DNA of 64,000 nt, from contig BDDD01002250.1 in assembly GCA_001972305.1 (NCBI GenBank), positions 62,001 to 126,000 on the forward strand, in the 5' to 3' direction. Shown in pieces: positions 1 to 10,641 of the stretch. Under the pieces are notes generated by a model, which had not been told where the DNA came from, searched no databases, and saw only the letters and a program-made list of their open reading frames with translations. How positions within the stretch are numbered: position 1 is the first letter of the stretch; every line of letters starts with the position of its first letter. Made by a program: the position numbers and the translations under genes. The DNA comes from Cephalotus follicularis (taxonomy: Eukaryota; Streptophyta; Magnoliopsida; Oxalidales; Cephalotaceae).

Positions 1-1367
1 CCATAATCATAAAGGTAAGACGGGACAGTTCCAATAAAATCAGATAGCCAAAGAACAGAAAATTCGTACCTTAGTAGGTCGAAAATCTAAACAACTAGAA
101 TATCGAACAAAAGCACCCTAGAAGTATCCTAAACTCCACCACTGATGATATCAATACCTAAACATATGAGTCAAAACATCACATAACATAAAAAGGATGA
201 AACATTAAAACTGCCATAAAGCGTCGACAGTTTGTTCTTAGGCGTCGACAGTTTTATCGCATAAAAGGACAAAACGTCGAGCAAAGAGTCGACTGACCAA
301 AGCACAAAGCGGTACAAAGCGGTGACGCTCAGAACGAAAGCGTCGACGGTTTGCGTCAGACACAGAATACCAATTGTAGAAAATAGTTTCAAATCCATGG
401 CTACAGCTGATTTTCTTAAACTCAAGCATAATTATTAACATGCAGGCTCTTACAACGTTATTTCATAAGTTCGAAACGCCAGATATACATACCATTACAT
501 ACAGAGAGTAAAACTCATTTTGAAACCTAATTTTCATATATATAAATAGTTTATGCAACCATAACAAAATTTCGAATTTTTTTCTGTATATAAATCCTAA
601 AATCAGAGATGTATATATATATATATATATATATATACGTCAATAGCATGATTTCTTTGTCTTTAAGGATCAATATTACAAGTTATGCATGAAACCCATG
701 AATGAACATACAACAGAAATTTAGTTTCAACAGGCTTCTAAAATCATGCTCTAAATCAATTTATAGTCAGTTTTAATACAAATTAAAGGGTGATACAGAA
801 ACTACATTGTACAAACTACAACTTTCGTTTAGAAAATACCTTCAGAAAACGTCAAGATCGTTGCCGAAAAACGCGTCCAAAGCTGTTGTTCGGGTTTGTA
901 AAAAGTGCAGATAATTTCTTTCAAAATAATTCTTAGCCTTTTAAAATCAGGAAAACGAGTAAAAATTAATGGTAAATCGTGCATCTAATAGGTTTTCCTT
1001 TCTTGCAGATCCAGTTTCAACAAAGAAGGAAAATAAGATCAACAAAAATGGCAAAAACTTCTCTTTCCCTAAACAGCCCACCGTCCAAACTGATATGGAA
1101 TGCCGACTAAAGCGTCGACTGTTTACTTAAAGCGTCGACGGTTAAAAGCTTAAACACAAAAAGTGTCAATGTCACACGTTTAGGCGTCGACGTCCCATAC
1201 AACAGCCAAAGCATCGGCGGTTATAATAAGAGTGTCGGCGCTTTGTGCCCAAAAAACAAAATGAAAGAAATTCAAACAAAAAATCAAAGCGTTCACAAAC
1301 CATAGCATATATCGAAAGGTGTAAACCCAACATAAAACATGTAAGCATAGGAACGGGATATTACAGT
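1..1367 (-). mobile_element. Partial 3' LTR of a minus-strand Ty3/Gypsy element
   Basis: The right end reads GGGATATTACA, so on the minus strand the LTR opens TGTAATATCCC, the usual start of Tekay-like chromovirus LTRs. Just beyond it the complement reads AATTCTTTGAAGAGGACCAC, a purine-rich tract very like the one next to the LTR that ends at 59364, which supports a 3' LTR. The left side is cut by the window edge. The first 80 bases match 18930-19010. The LTR holds a (TA)n run and two clusters of the GTCGAC palindromic word (221-350 and 1112-1240). No coding signal is seen. Lineage is inferred from the ends only. Confidence 0.6.
611..637. repeat. (TA)n microsatellite
   Basis: About 13 TA dinucleotides in an uninterrupted run inside the partial LTR. 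Confidence 0.95.
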
Positions 1368-1841
1368 GGTCCTCTTCAAAGAATTTTCACCATTACGAAC
1401 TCCTCTGACTCGAGCTTCTATTTCAAATCCAAAGAGAGAGGAAGCTCATTTTGGACCAGACCTTGTCTATTAAAAATTAGAGGTTAAGCTACTTCTCGGT
1501 TGATGGTCTAGATTGATTTATTCATGTCATATGGGATGATGCACCTAGATCATCAATGAACAAAAGAAATCCTCTGACATCCACTGAGTAGAGGTTCTTA
1601 AAGTGTATGCTATCTTGGAAGCCCATTCCTGTACTCAGCACCTTAGTTGAGGAAACACTTGAGACAGCTGGCATTAGTGTTTTTTAGCTGCATGAGGAAG
1701 AGAATGAAGTAGAGATTGATGTCTCTGATCTTGGTAGATATTTGTTGCTTATCTGTTATTCTATTTTTTTCTCCTCTGATGATATGATTTGATCTTTTAT
1801 GTGTTCTAAATAATCTTGGTTTTGTTTGTTGTATTGCAGAG

Positions 1842-3170
1842 ATGGCTAGTGGATCGCCCATTTTTAGTATGAGGAAATCATTATTGAAGAAAGTTGGGGG
1901 AGGCTCCAAATCATATGGGATTTCTAACCGCCCAACCAGACCGGCAAGTCCTACAAGAAAGAAGGCAAAGATTGTCAAGACTGACGGGGTTCCTCCTTTG
2001 TCTCAGAGTCAAAAGGCCCAATCTCTACCTCTAAAGAGGCTCCTTGGCCCAAGAAGAAGGCTTCTCATATGCCCCAGAGGTGTAAAAGGAAGGAGATCGC
2101 TCCCCACTCTTGGGGCCAAAGGAAGGAGAAGGGTGAGGAGGCATATAAGCCAAACTTCTCTTACCCCTCCGCTTCCAGAGCTGTAGAGGCTTTTGTATAT
2201 GAAGGGTTGTTGGAGTTGTCCTTCGTGGCCATAGAAAGGTCAGTAAAAGACAACCTAGATACAGACACACTATGCTCCAGGTAACTATACTCAATCTCCC
2301 TTAACTTTTGTCCTTTTTATTGTTATGCAAGTTTCTGACCCTACTTTTTTTATTCACAGACCAACAACATAATCCTCTTAGCCAACTGATACATGGAGCT
2401 ATCTACAATCCTCACTGACAAGGTGGTTGAGATAACGCAGCTCTATGAAGCTCTAGTAGAGAAGGAAGTTGAGCTGGAGAGAATCTCTGCCGAGAACATC
2501 AGGGTTTCTACTTAGAATGTCACCCTTTCTAGAATGTCGGGTGATGCTTTGGAGTCCCAAAAAGAGCTTAAAGGCAAGATCGATGAAGTAAGGTTTGTGT
2601 CAAAAATGGTTTTAGAGGAGAAGGATGCCTTTAATGAAAAGTAGTTGCAGCAATGCACCGCTATGGAGAAACTCTCCAGGTTGTTCCACAAGATAACAAA
2701 TGAGCTTTACAGATACAAGGATTCTGAGACCTCCTAAGCAAATAAGGCCATTGAAAACTTCAAGGCCTCTTCTGAGTTCATGGATCTAGTCTAGGATAAA
2801 GGAGCTATGTGTGGTAGGAGGCTTTTCCATCCTTGGAGAAACTGGATCTAGAAGCTTCATCCATAGCTTGATCTCTCCAAGGTTTTGATGAGCACAGTGT
2901 CTGACGAGCTTGTCTTCCTTCTAGAAGGGATCGACCAAGACGAGGAAGCTACTTGGGAGGCTCAGGATATTTCTACAAATCTAGTTCCTACTGATGAGGG
3001 TTCCTCTGTCACTTTAATAAGACAGATCATTGCGAAGGTTGGAGTTGGTTCTCTGAGCATTGTTAAGGGCAACACCTCAAACTTAGGGTTGGCAGAAGAG
3101 AAGAGTGCTAAGGTAGGGGAGAAATATATATGTTTGTTTTTTGACATAGATTCCCGATCTCTGACTTAAC
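1842..3170 (+). pseudogene. Antisense accessory ORF relic of the Tat element
   Basis: Plus-strand coding signal opposite in direction to the neighbouring pol. It begins MASGSPIFSMRKSLLKKVGG, followed by a basic, proline- and serine-rich part. Later come heptad-like, charged stretches (about 2390-2760) reminiscent of a coiled coil, and an acidic C-terminal part ending near 3169. The style matches the plant proteins catalogued as 'putative gypsy type transposon', which often sit next to Tat pol genes. The signal is discontinuous; I cannot tell decay from introns. Function unknown. A host gene is possible but less likely, given the position between a pol relic and an LTR. Confidence 0.5.
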
Positions 3171-4188
3171 ATATATATGTTTCTTTTCATATTAAAGATA
3201 AATTAGAAATAACCTAACATGTAGGTATAACTCGTAGCCATCCTTCGTATGAAATAATCTTATATGCCTTTGGTGTGTATCCTTAACCTGAAGGATCATA
3301 ACACATGTTTGATCTGGGTCAGAGTCCTATAAGTGAGAACTCTTACTTCTCTAACTTAGGCTTTCCTCTGTCCCCTTGCATAGTAGTCGAGTTGGGAATA
3401 AGAGCCTTATTGTGCCAAAAGCCAGTTGAATATTGGATTTTTAAAGAGGCACACTATGCATATCCTCCAATTTGTAGAGTAGGTCCCTTGGTGGAATGTC
3501 ACTTTTTGGGACTCTCTTCAAACATAAGCATATCTTGTACACTATGAAAAGAGTCATATATGGTCTCTGACCACGTATGAACTCTGAATATTGAAGTGCA
3601 TCCTATACGCTTCAAAAGGAGCCATGCATGGTGCCTGACCATGTATGTGCTTTGATCAGTGAGGAATTTTGTGGACTTAAAAACTGCCTATCCTCCCTTA
3701 TCTTGTTTCCAACTCAGAGGTTTAAGGACATGAGATGTCTTTTGAATTTTAGCTTCATCTCTAATAAGAAGATAATTTTCAAATTTTACTGATCTCTATT
3801 CAGGATCTAAGATAATCCTCTGTGCAGCGGACCCAGTCTCTGACTTGAAGAACACTTTGAGAACTGATACAATATAAAATAAATACTCTAAAAAGGAATC
3901 ATATATAAAATGAAGGGTAGACAATTGCCCCCCCAATTGTTTACAGTACAACTCCAAACTAAAAGTGGACAAATGAATAATAATAAATTGAACAACTCTT
4001 CATTGGAAGTAATTTTGGAGCTGCTCATTATTTCAAGTCCTAGAAATCTCTTTGCCTGAAAGGGTCTCCAGTTCCAAAGTTTCTAGTTTGTGGACCCTTT
4101 TAATTCTATATGGACCTTCCCATTATGGGGGTAACTTTCCTCTCATCCACGTTGGATCAGAGATGCTTACTCTTCTAAGGACAAGGTC
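3170..4188. other. Non-coding 3' region of the Tat element
   Basis: About 1 kb with no supported coding signal between the antisense relic and integrase. It contains the G-run described separately and AT-rich flanks. Confidence 0.5.
3922..3939 (-). promoter_or_regulatory. Candidate polypurine tract of the Tat element
   Basis: The plus strand reads CAATTG, six C, CAATTG; on the minus strand this is a G-run flanked by CAATTG, resembling the polypurine tract and LTR start of Tat elements. If so, the LTR begins here and runs leftward, placing the antisense ORF within or beyond it. Confidence 0.45.
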
Positions 4189-5110
4189 TTATTCTTTCAT
4201 TCCTTGAGGACGAACTTTCTTGTCATAATATCTGCTTATCCTCTGTTGGTATGCTGCTACCTTGATTGTTGCTTTATCTTTGAGTTCTTCTATCAAATCC
4301 AAGTTCTTTTTTAGATATTCATCATTGTTGTCGTTGTCAAAATGTGTTACCCTCTTGGAACATAACCCAATCTCCATAGGGATAATTGCCTCTGACCTGA
4401 AACACAGACTGAATGGGGTTCCCTTGATGCAGTTCTCGGAGTTGTTCTGTAACCCCATAGCATACTTGGTAGTTCTTCCACGGAATGCCCTTTCGTCAAT
4501 TCTAGTCTACATTTCAGACCAGCCAGCATTTCCCTATTCATTAACTCAACTTGACCGTTACTCCAATGATAAAAAACCGAAGAGAGACGATGTTCAATAT
4601 CACATGTCTTGCATAATTCTCTAAAGGCTTCACAATCAAATTGTTTACCTTTGTTTATTACCAAGATCTTTGGAACTTCAAATCTGTAGATTATGGACTG
4701 CCATAAGAACCTCTCCGTCATCTTCTCTATGATGGTAGCTAAAGGCTTTGCCTCTACCCATTTCATAAATTAGCATATCGTCGCAATTAGGAATTTCCTC
4801 TGTCACACGGCCTGTGGCAGACGTCCCAAAAAATTGAATCCCCATTGCGCGATAGGCTAAGGAGTTGTAATGGTTGCGAGTGGCTATTTTAGTTGGTGGC
4901 TTACTCTAGCAAACCTTTGGCACTTATCACATTCCCTCATAAAGTTGGTCGCATCATGATGCATTGTTGGCCAATAGTATCCTTTCCTGAGAATTTTTTT
5001 AGGAAAGTGACCTTCCACCATCATGGTTCCAACATATACCTTCATGTACATCCCCGAGGGTATAATCAACTTCTGAAGGTCTGACGCATCTGAGGAGTGG
5101 CATGACATAG
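4189..5110 (-). pseudogene. Integrase region, Tat-lineage Gypsy
   Basis: Integrase inserts the cDNA copy into host DNA. The N-terminal zinc-binding part (about 5108-4884) shows GHFPKKILRKGYYWPTMHHD followed by CDKCQRFA. The catalytic core (4766-4440) shows KWVEAKPLATI, then the conserved block around CEAFRELC, then NGQVELMNREML and LWGYRTTPR. The C-terminal part (4458-4189) includes EAIIPMEIGL and the AAYQQRISRYYDKKVRPQ block seen in Tat integrases. It lies directly downstream of RNase H, as expected for Gypsy order. Broken. Confidence 0.8.
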
Positions 5111-5322
5111 GATTTCTTGTAAAGGACTCCCTTCATTAAGTGGAATATATTTTCCCTACATACAATTCTCTTCGCCTATACTCTGTCTGCTAGGAGACTT
5201 CCATCTCTTAGCCAGTTAATTATTGGGTCCATCCAACATGGCTCATCTTCATTGATGTCCATAATATCTTCCATCTCTGATACACTGGGATGTGCTAAGT
5301 CTTCTATGAACTTATTACCCAC

Positions 5323-5700
5323 TTAAGGTATCTCCTTTGCCACCACCAGCTTAGAGAGGATATATGGTATGCATTTCTCTTCTGTAGGAATTCTCATAAA
5401 TTGGCAGAGTTGAAAGGTAGATGTCAGAGATTGTACCTTCGTTAGATATTTGGCCATTCCTTCATCTCCGGCTTCATAGTTTCCATTGATCTTATTGACC
5501 ACTAGTTGGGAGTCACTGAACACTCTGATTCTCTGACCATCTAGATGTTTGGCTAGTGTCAGTTCTTTAATAACTGCTTCATACTCTGCCTCATTTTTTG
5601 TTGCTTTGAGCTGAAACTGTAGAGCATATTGTAGTGTCCATTCGTAAGGGCTAATAAGTACCAACCCTGCTCCACTTCCATTAATTTAAGAGGACCAATC
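5323..5700 (-). pseudogene. Second (archaeal-like) RNase H domain, Tat-lineage Gypsy
   Basis: Shows LQFQLKATKNEAEYEAVIKE, then IRVFSDSQLVVNKINGNYEA and MAKYLTKVQSL. These are hallmark blocks of the extra RNase H that Tat elements carry between the usual RNase H and integrase. NNEAEYEA-type and SDSQLVV-type motifs hold catalytic acidic residues in this family. It follows a short WTLYVDWSS-type N-terminus at about 5690-5720. Broken element, so no activity is implied. Confidence 0.8.
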
Positions 5701-5719
5701 TACATATAGTGTCCAGAAG

Positions 5720-6329
5720 CTCTGCTCCGAGTCCTCATCCATGTCTTCAGTTTTTATTTTGGTGGGTGTACACTCTGTTACAAAATCTGCCAAGACTTGA
5801 GCCTTAATAGATGGCCTAGGCGCATATCAAATGTCATACTCCCCCAACTCTATAGAACACTTCACTAATCTTCCTGAAGTGTCTGGTTTCTGTAGGACCT
5901 ATCTGAGAGCTCTATTTTTCAGTTCTTTGATAATATGAGTTGGAAATAGGGTCTGAGCTTTCGAGCAGAGATCACAACAACATAGGCAAACTGATCTATC
6001 TTAGGATATCTATTCTTTGCTTCATTTAAAGCTTTACTAACATAATAGACCGATTTCTAGAGTCTTCCTTCTTCCCTCAATGCAAAATTGATTGCTCCCT
6101 TAACAACAACAAAGAAAAGGGAAAGCACATCTCCTGGCTGAGGCTTTGTCATCAAAGGAGAATAAGTAATGTAGCTCTTGAGCCGTCAGAAAGTCCTCTG
6201 GCATTCGCCAGACCACACGAAACAAGTAGGGTTCCTTAGCACATCAAAAAATGGAAGGCACACCTCTCCCATATCCTGGATATGAACCTGCTCAACACTG
6301 TTACTTTGAGGTTGAGCCATTGAACTTCC
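5720..6329 (-). pseudogene. RT thumb and first RNase H, Tat-lineage Gypsy
   Basis: Minus-strand coding signal includes VTVLSRFIS near the right end (RT thumb), then CLPFFDVLRNPTCFVWSGEC. Weaker RNase H blocks follow (VYYVSKALNEAKNRYPKID, then YAPRPSIKAQVLADFVTE), the connection segment found just before the second RNase H in Tat elements. The signal ends abruptly at 6329 against a different LTR. Confidence 0.7.
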
Positions 6330-7257
6330 TGTTGGTTACATTATAAAGAGGTTAGATTAACACTTAATCTAACCAAAACTAGCAAACACTAAAATGAACT
6401 ATTGCCAATATCACTTTGATCAACACTTTAACATATCAAAACAAAAGTAAAGATGAGAAGACAAAGATGAAAAATACTTACTTCAACTTTTCTTTACTCC
6501 ACCAACTCTTTTCAAATCATATCTCAATTCAAGGCACTTTGTATAGTAAAGGGGATGCTATCTCCAAGATGATCCACACCAAGAGGGAAGCAAGAGTGAG
6601 TGTGTGGGAGAGAGACTGAATTTTTGGCCCAAAGAGAAAAAGAATAAAGGAGGAGATGCTAGTCTCTAATACCTTAGTTTCTTTTTCTTTTTGGTGAAAT
6701 GAACTCTTGAGTCTTAGGTCATAATACAATTCTTCTATATAGTAAGTGATGGTCAAAGCTTGCTACCTTATGACTTGACCAAGTGAAAGTAAATAAGTAA
6801 TGAGAATAGACAACATGATTAATCTCATTAATCATTTAGCTTATCTCATAAGTTAATTCAATTAAACTAATCGCATTAGTATAATTAATTAATTCTTTAA
6901 ATAATTATCTCTCTCCAATTCTTTTGCATTCTCACACTTGTATTGTGTATGACTCTATGAGTTCATAATTACACTATACATAGGATTAATCATAACACTA
7001 GTGATTGTCCAATTAGTCATTCCTAATCACATTATAAACTTATAATAACCTTGATTCTAATTCTTTGTTACAAGTGATTAATAATCAACTGATCTCAGTT
7101 ATCCTATTGATTAACATTGACATCTAGCAATGTATATTGACCCCTAGGTAATATGAATATCACATTGAACCTCAAACTACAGTTACGTGTACGTATAATC
7201 CATCTACTAACAAAACTCAAATTAAACACGGGACAAGAAACATGTCAGGCCCTAACA
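6330..7257 (-). mobile_element. Solo-LTR-like Copia piece
   Basis: Read on the minus strand the segment opens TGTTAGGGCCTGACATG at 7257 and closes CCAACA at 6330, a TG...CA pair typical of LTRs. It is AT-rich and holds no convincing ORF. Flanking five-base words do not match, so this may be one LTR of a rearranged element rather than a clean solo LTR. It cuts the Tat RT on its left; on its right only 16 bp separate it from the Sirevirus LTR. Confidence 0.5.
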
Positions 7258-7399
7258 GTTCATTCATTAAAATTGTTGACATTTATGTCTCAATCCTAGT
7301 TTTGATGATAACATATTTGTGTTTAACCAAGTTTCTTTGTGTGCAAGAAAAACGTGGAAAGCGCAAAACAGTACAAAAAACTGCAGAAACAGGCCAAAC

Positions 7400-7770
7400 C
7401 GTCGACGCTCAGAAATAAAGTGTCAGCGCTTTGTGCAACAATCGAGACAATGAACAAAGCGTCTATCGGTGAAGTGCTTTGAGGAGAGGAACAAATGCTC
7501 AAACCGTCGACGCCTAAATTTAAGCGTCAGCGCTTTAAGTCAAAGCGTCTGCGCTTTGACACACGGAGTCTGCTGATTAAACCAGTAACTTAAGATGGAA
7601 TTCAATTTGACAAAAGAGTCGACGCTCAACACTAAGGGTCAGCGCTTTGAGGCAACGGTCGACTCCTACACCCAGAACGCCTGCGCTTTGACTCGAAAAA
7701 TTCAAATTAAAATACCTAATGGTCACATAAGTGTCGACGCTTTGAAGGAGACAGTCGACGCTTTGCACGG
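7400..7770. repeat. Cluster of GTCGACGC palindromic words in U3
   Basis: Repeated degenerate words CCGTCGACGCY, GCGTCAGCGCTTTG and GTCGACGCTTTG recur every 20-60 bp (for example 7401, 7506, 7524, 7545, 7616, 7733, 7752). The same cluster recurs in the 3' LTR at 23485-23855. Confidence 0.85.
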
Positions 7771-7854
7771 CTGAAAAGAATTCTGACAGAGTTTTAATGC
7801 GCCGTTTTTGATGCAACAATTTTCAAGACATACCCAACAGATCTCTGAGGTAAA

Positions 7855-7868
7855 AACTTATATATACA
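7855..7868 (+). promoter_or_regulatory. TATA-like promoter element of the Sirevirus LTR
   Basis: AACTTATATATACAA lies downstream of the palindrome cluster and is conserved in the 3' LTR near 23943. Position in mid-LTR fits a U3/R promoter. Confidence 0.55.
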
Positions 7869-8438
7869 ATGGTGTTTTGAAGAGAAACAAGAACAAGAAC
7901 ACAAGAGACAAGAAATACAAAGATCTATCAAGCAAATATACAACAAGCTTCCAAAATCAAGAAGTCTCTTTCAAAAGCTCTTATCTAGTGTTTTATCTAA
8001 TACTTGTTCCCACTTAGATTGAGTGATTTTATCTTGTAAAACCTAACCGTTTGAGAGGTTTAGAACAAATTTTATTCTCTATATTTTGATTGTAATAGGG
8101 GAGTGAACCCTAAGAGAAATTGGGGAGTGAACCTAAAGAGAGTTGTAAAGTGATTGAGGTCAATCACAAAGGTGTACCAAATAGCACCCGAAATTTTATT
8201 CGGAGAATAGTGAAAACTCAAGGAGATCCTTAGGAAAAGTGGACGTAGGTAAGAGTTACGCCGAACCACTCTAAAAATCGTGTTTGCACTCTCTCTAACT
8301 CTATCTCTTTAAATTGTTTATTTACTTGCTATTGTTTGCATACATACTTGTTCATTGGTGTGTTAAATTAAATTTGCGAAAAGTATAATTATTTTTAGAA
8401 ACTACAATTCACCCCCCCCCCCTGTAGTTTATTCAATT

Positions 8439-8450
8439 CGTATCAGAGCT
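8439..8450 (+). promoter_or_regulatory. Primer binding site (Met-tRNA type)
   Basis: CGTATCAGAGCT closely resembles TGGTATCAGAGC, complementary to the 3' end of initiator Met-tRNA, and sits shortly after the 5' LTR. Confidence 0.8.
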
Positions 8451-8494
8451 GTAGGCTTATAATACTTAAGTGCTAGAGCCTTTAACGATCTAGG

Positions 8495-9361
8495 ATGACA
8501 ATGAACTCAAACGTAGGAGAGAGCCAAAATATCTCAAAACCCCCTTTCTTCGATGGCAACAACTATGGCCATTGGAAGGCTAAGATGGCCATTTTCATTC
8601 AATCCATTGACTACAACTTATGGGACCTTATAGTTGATGGTCCAAATCTCCCCACCATCACACTTGAAAACGGGGATGTAGTTCCTAAGCCTAGAAATCT
8701 TTATGATGATAATGATAGAAAAAGGGTTCAAATAAATGCTAAGGCTAAACACATCATTATTTGTGTAGAAGCATTAAAGAAAACTTTCTCAAAGTTTTCT
8801 AATAGTAGTGAGAAGCTTGAAAATCTTCTTGGCATGCAAAGGTGTGTCTTTGATAAAGCCGGACTAGGATATGAGGAGATGAATAACGTTAAGCTCTATC
8901 AAACATTCTTTGAAAGGAAAGAAAAAATAGAAAAAGAAAAGGTTAAAAAGGTTCAAGTTAAAAAGAAAATTGTAAAGACTTTGTGTGACTATTGCGGTAA
9001 AAATGGACATACATCTTTTACTTGCTTTCATAAAAAGAATGGCATGTTTAAGAAAAGTTTGAATAATTCATGTAATTTTTGTGGTAAACATGGACACACA
9101 TCTTCCCAATGCTATAATAGGAAAAATGCCATATATAAGAAAAAGATAAATATCTCATGTACTCATTGTGGTAAGTACGGTCATGCATTTTCATCTTGTT
9201 TTTATAAAAGAAATAATATTTATAAAAGAAATAATATGTATAAAACAAGAACAATTGTTTGTTGCAACAATTGTGGTAAAAATGGCCATACTTCTACTTC
9301 GTTCTTCTACAAGGAAAATATATTAAACAATTTGAATTTTTCTAGAGTAAAAAGAAGTTGA
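8495..9361 (+). CDS. Sirevirus Gag-like protein with repeated CCHC zinc knuckles
   Basis: Gag forms the virus-like particle and binds element RNA. The 288-residue ORF opens MTMNSNVGESQNISKPPFFD and continues NYGHWKAKMAIFIQSIDYNL, the N-terminal block of Copia Gag (UBN2 type). The second half (about residues 160-280) holds four similar units of the CX2CX4HX4C style, such as CDYCGKNGHTSFTC and CTHCGKYGHAFSSC, spaced about 28 residues apart in a basic linker. One or two knuckles is usual, so four is notable. The first ATG after the PBS is taken as start. The capsid part looks shorter than in full-length Sireviruses. Confidence 0.7.
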   Translation: MTMNSNVGESQNISKPPFFDGNNYGHWKAKMAIFIQSIDYNLWDLIVDGPNLPTITLENGDVVPKPRNLYDDNDRKRVQINAKAKHIIICVEALKKTFSKFSNSSEKLENLLGMQRCVFDKAGLGYEEMNNVKLYQTFFERKEKIEKEKVKKVQVKKKIVKTLCDYCGKNGHTSFTCFHKKNGMFKKSLNNSCNFCGKHGHTSSQCYNRKNAIYKKKINISCTHCGKYGHAFSSCFYKRNNIYKRNNMYKTRTIVCCNNCGKNGHTSTSFFYKENILNNLNFSRVKRS

Positions 9362-9448
9362 GTTCCCAAAGGAACCATTTTAACTAACCCCAGAGGACCC
9401 AGGGTTTGTTGGGTACCTCAAACGAATATTTGAAAATTGTGTTTGTAG

Positions 9449-9891
9449 GTGTGCTTGAAGACATTATCCAAGAAGACACAATGGTACTTGGATAGTGGAT
9501 GCTCCAAGCATATGACGGGCGATAAGAGTCTCTTCGTCAAATACGAATCAAAGGAAGGAGGAGAAGTAACATTTGGAGACAACGCAAAAGGGAAGATCAA
9601 AGGTTTTGGCTCCATAGGTAACAATAAGACCACTATTCATAATGTTTTATTTGTTGATGGACTTAAGCACAATCTCTTGAGCATAAGCCAATTATGTGAC
9701 AAGAATTGTAGAGTCATTTTTGAAAAAGACTCATGTAAAGTGATAGATATAAATAGCAATCAAATTAAGTTTGTAGGATATAGACATGGAAATGTGTATG
9801 TGGTAGATATAGATGATTTGAATAATGTTAAATGTCTAGTGTCTATAAATGAGGATAGTTGGCTATGGCATAGAAGATTAGGTCATGTAGG
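9449..9891 (+). pseudogene. Protease and pre-integrase region of Copia pol
   Basis: WYLDSGCSKHMTGDKSLF carries the D-S-G aspartic protease active site, followed by VTFGDNAKGKIKGFGSIG and HNVLFVDGLKHNLLSISQLC. The pre-integrase block SWLWHRRLGHV comes directly before the join with the F1 LTR at 9892. The coding signal stops there; the rest of integrase is not found on the far side. Confidence 0.85.
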
Positions 9892-10204
9892 TGTAACGCC
9901 CCAAAACCCAAGGGTCAACCCCCAAGGTTTGACGCGCTACGAACAGTACCATTCATTTACAATTTAGCGGAATAATTAAAAACTTTCAACAATATAATAA
10001 TGCATGCGGAATAAAATTCAATAAATAATCACTTGTATGGATATTACCCAATATTATACAATACCGTTCATAAAAACTCTGCCACAACTCGGCAGGTCAA
10101 GAAATACAATATTCAAAAATATAAATAAGTCGGTCGTCGATCTGCTGTGGAGGAAACTCACCCGGGGCTTCAATCCTTGGCTAGCGGCGAAGCTCCACCT
10201 GTAC

Positions 10205-10236
10205 CTGACCCATTACATTAAAATGCAATGGGTCAG
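10205..10236. repeat. Conserved LTR hairpin CTGACCCATT...AATGGGTCAG
   Basis: 15-bp arms with one mismatch around a two-base loop. The same hairpin is present at 17613-17644, 34643-34674 and, with a longer loop, 37174-37206. Confidence 0.8.
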
Positions 10237-10641
10237 TGACCACTGGTCGTGTAGGAACTACAACCCACTCATGCACGGAGATGCAGATGCAGCAAGCTTA
10301 TGTGATGCAAATAATAGATGCAGTAATCAACAGTGCAGTCCAATCAGTCACTACAGTCACTAACAGTCATTCGCAACCATTAACAGTCACAATAAATCCT
10401 TCCTCGGCATCCCCTACTAAGGGAGGAGCAATAACACGCTCCAAACGTTAAGGCAGAGGAGTCGGGACAGGAATAATCATTACATTTTAGGCAGACCGGT
10501 TCCTCGGGTTCCTCGGCCGTAGGAAGAGCAATATACGCGCTCTAGGCGCTAAAGGCAGAGGAGAGGAACACAAACATTATACAGTATCAGTGACAGCCAT
10601 TCAGTTCACTATACAATAACATTAACAGTAACAGTCAGTGT

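Larger units (their letters stand above)
1480..6329 (-). mobile_element. Tat-lineage Ty3/Gypsy remnant, 5'-truncated
   Basis: The minus strand carries, from right to left, the end of reverse transcriptase, a first RNase H, a second RNase H of the type typical of Tat elements, and integrase. It is broken at many places. The pol signal stops at 6329, where an unrelated LTR begins, so gag, protease and most of RT are absent. The left limit near 1480 is approximate. A plus-strand coding relic (1842-3170) lies beyond the 3' end of pol, an arrangement described for several Tat lineages. Old by its decay. Confidence 0.75.
7274..8423 (+). repeat. 5' LTR of the Sirevirus-like element
   Basis: Starts TGTTGAC and aligns along its length with 23362-24495, to a C-run after ACTACAATTCA. 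The last bases of the LTR may extend to about 8436, because the 3' copy loses similarity there. The first 500 bp carry about a dozen palindromic GTCGAC-type words, and a TATA-like site follows them. Confidence 0.9.

Noticed and set aside
3305-3547. Possible small gene between the Tat relics
   Set aside because: No recognisable domain, no conserved copy in the window, and it sits in the non-coding 3' region of the Tat element.
7400-7770. CRISPR-like regular spacing of GTCGAC words
   Set aside because: Words are short, variable and irregularly spaced, in plant LTRs, without cas genes.
8439-8450. tRNA gene fragments at TATCAGAGC sites
   Set aside because: These are 12-base primer binding sites after LTRs; no tRNA structure surrounds them.
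10037-10363. Open frame of about 108 residues repeated almost identically at 17445-17771
   Set aside because: Both copies lie in the same position of F1 LTRs and run opposite to the element; identity reflects recent LTR duplication, not a conserved gene.
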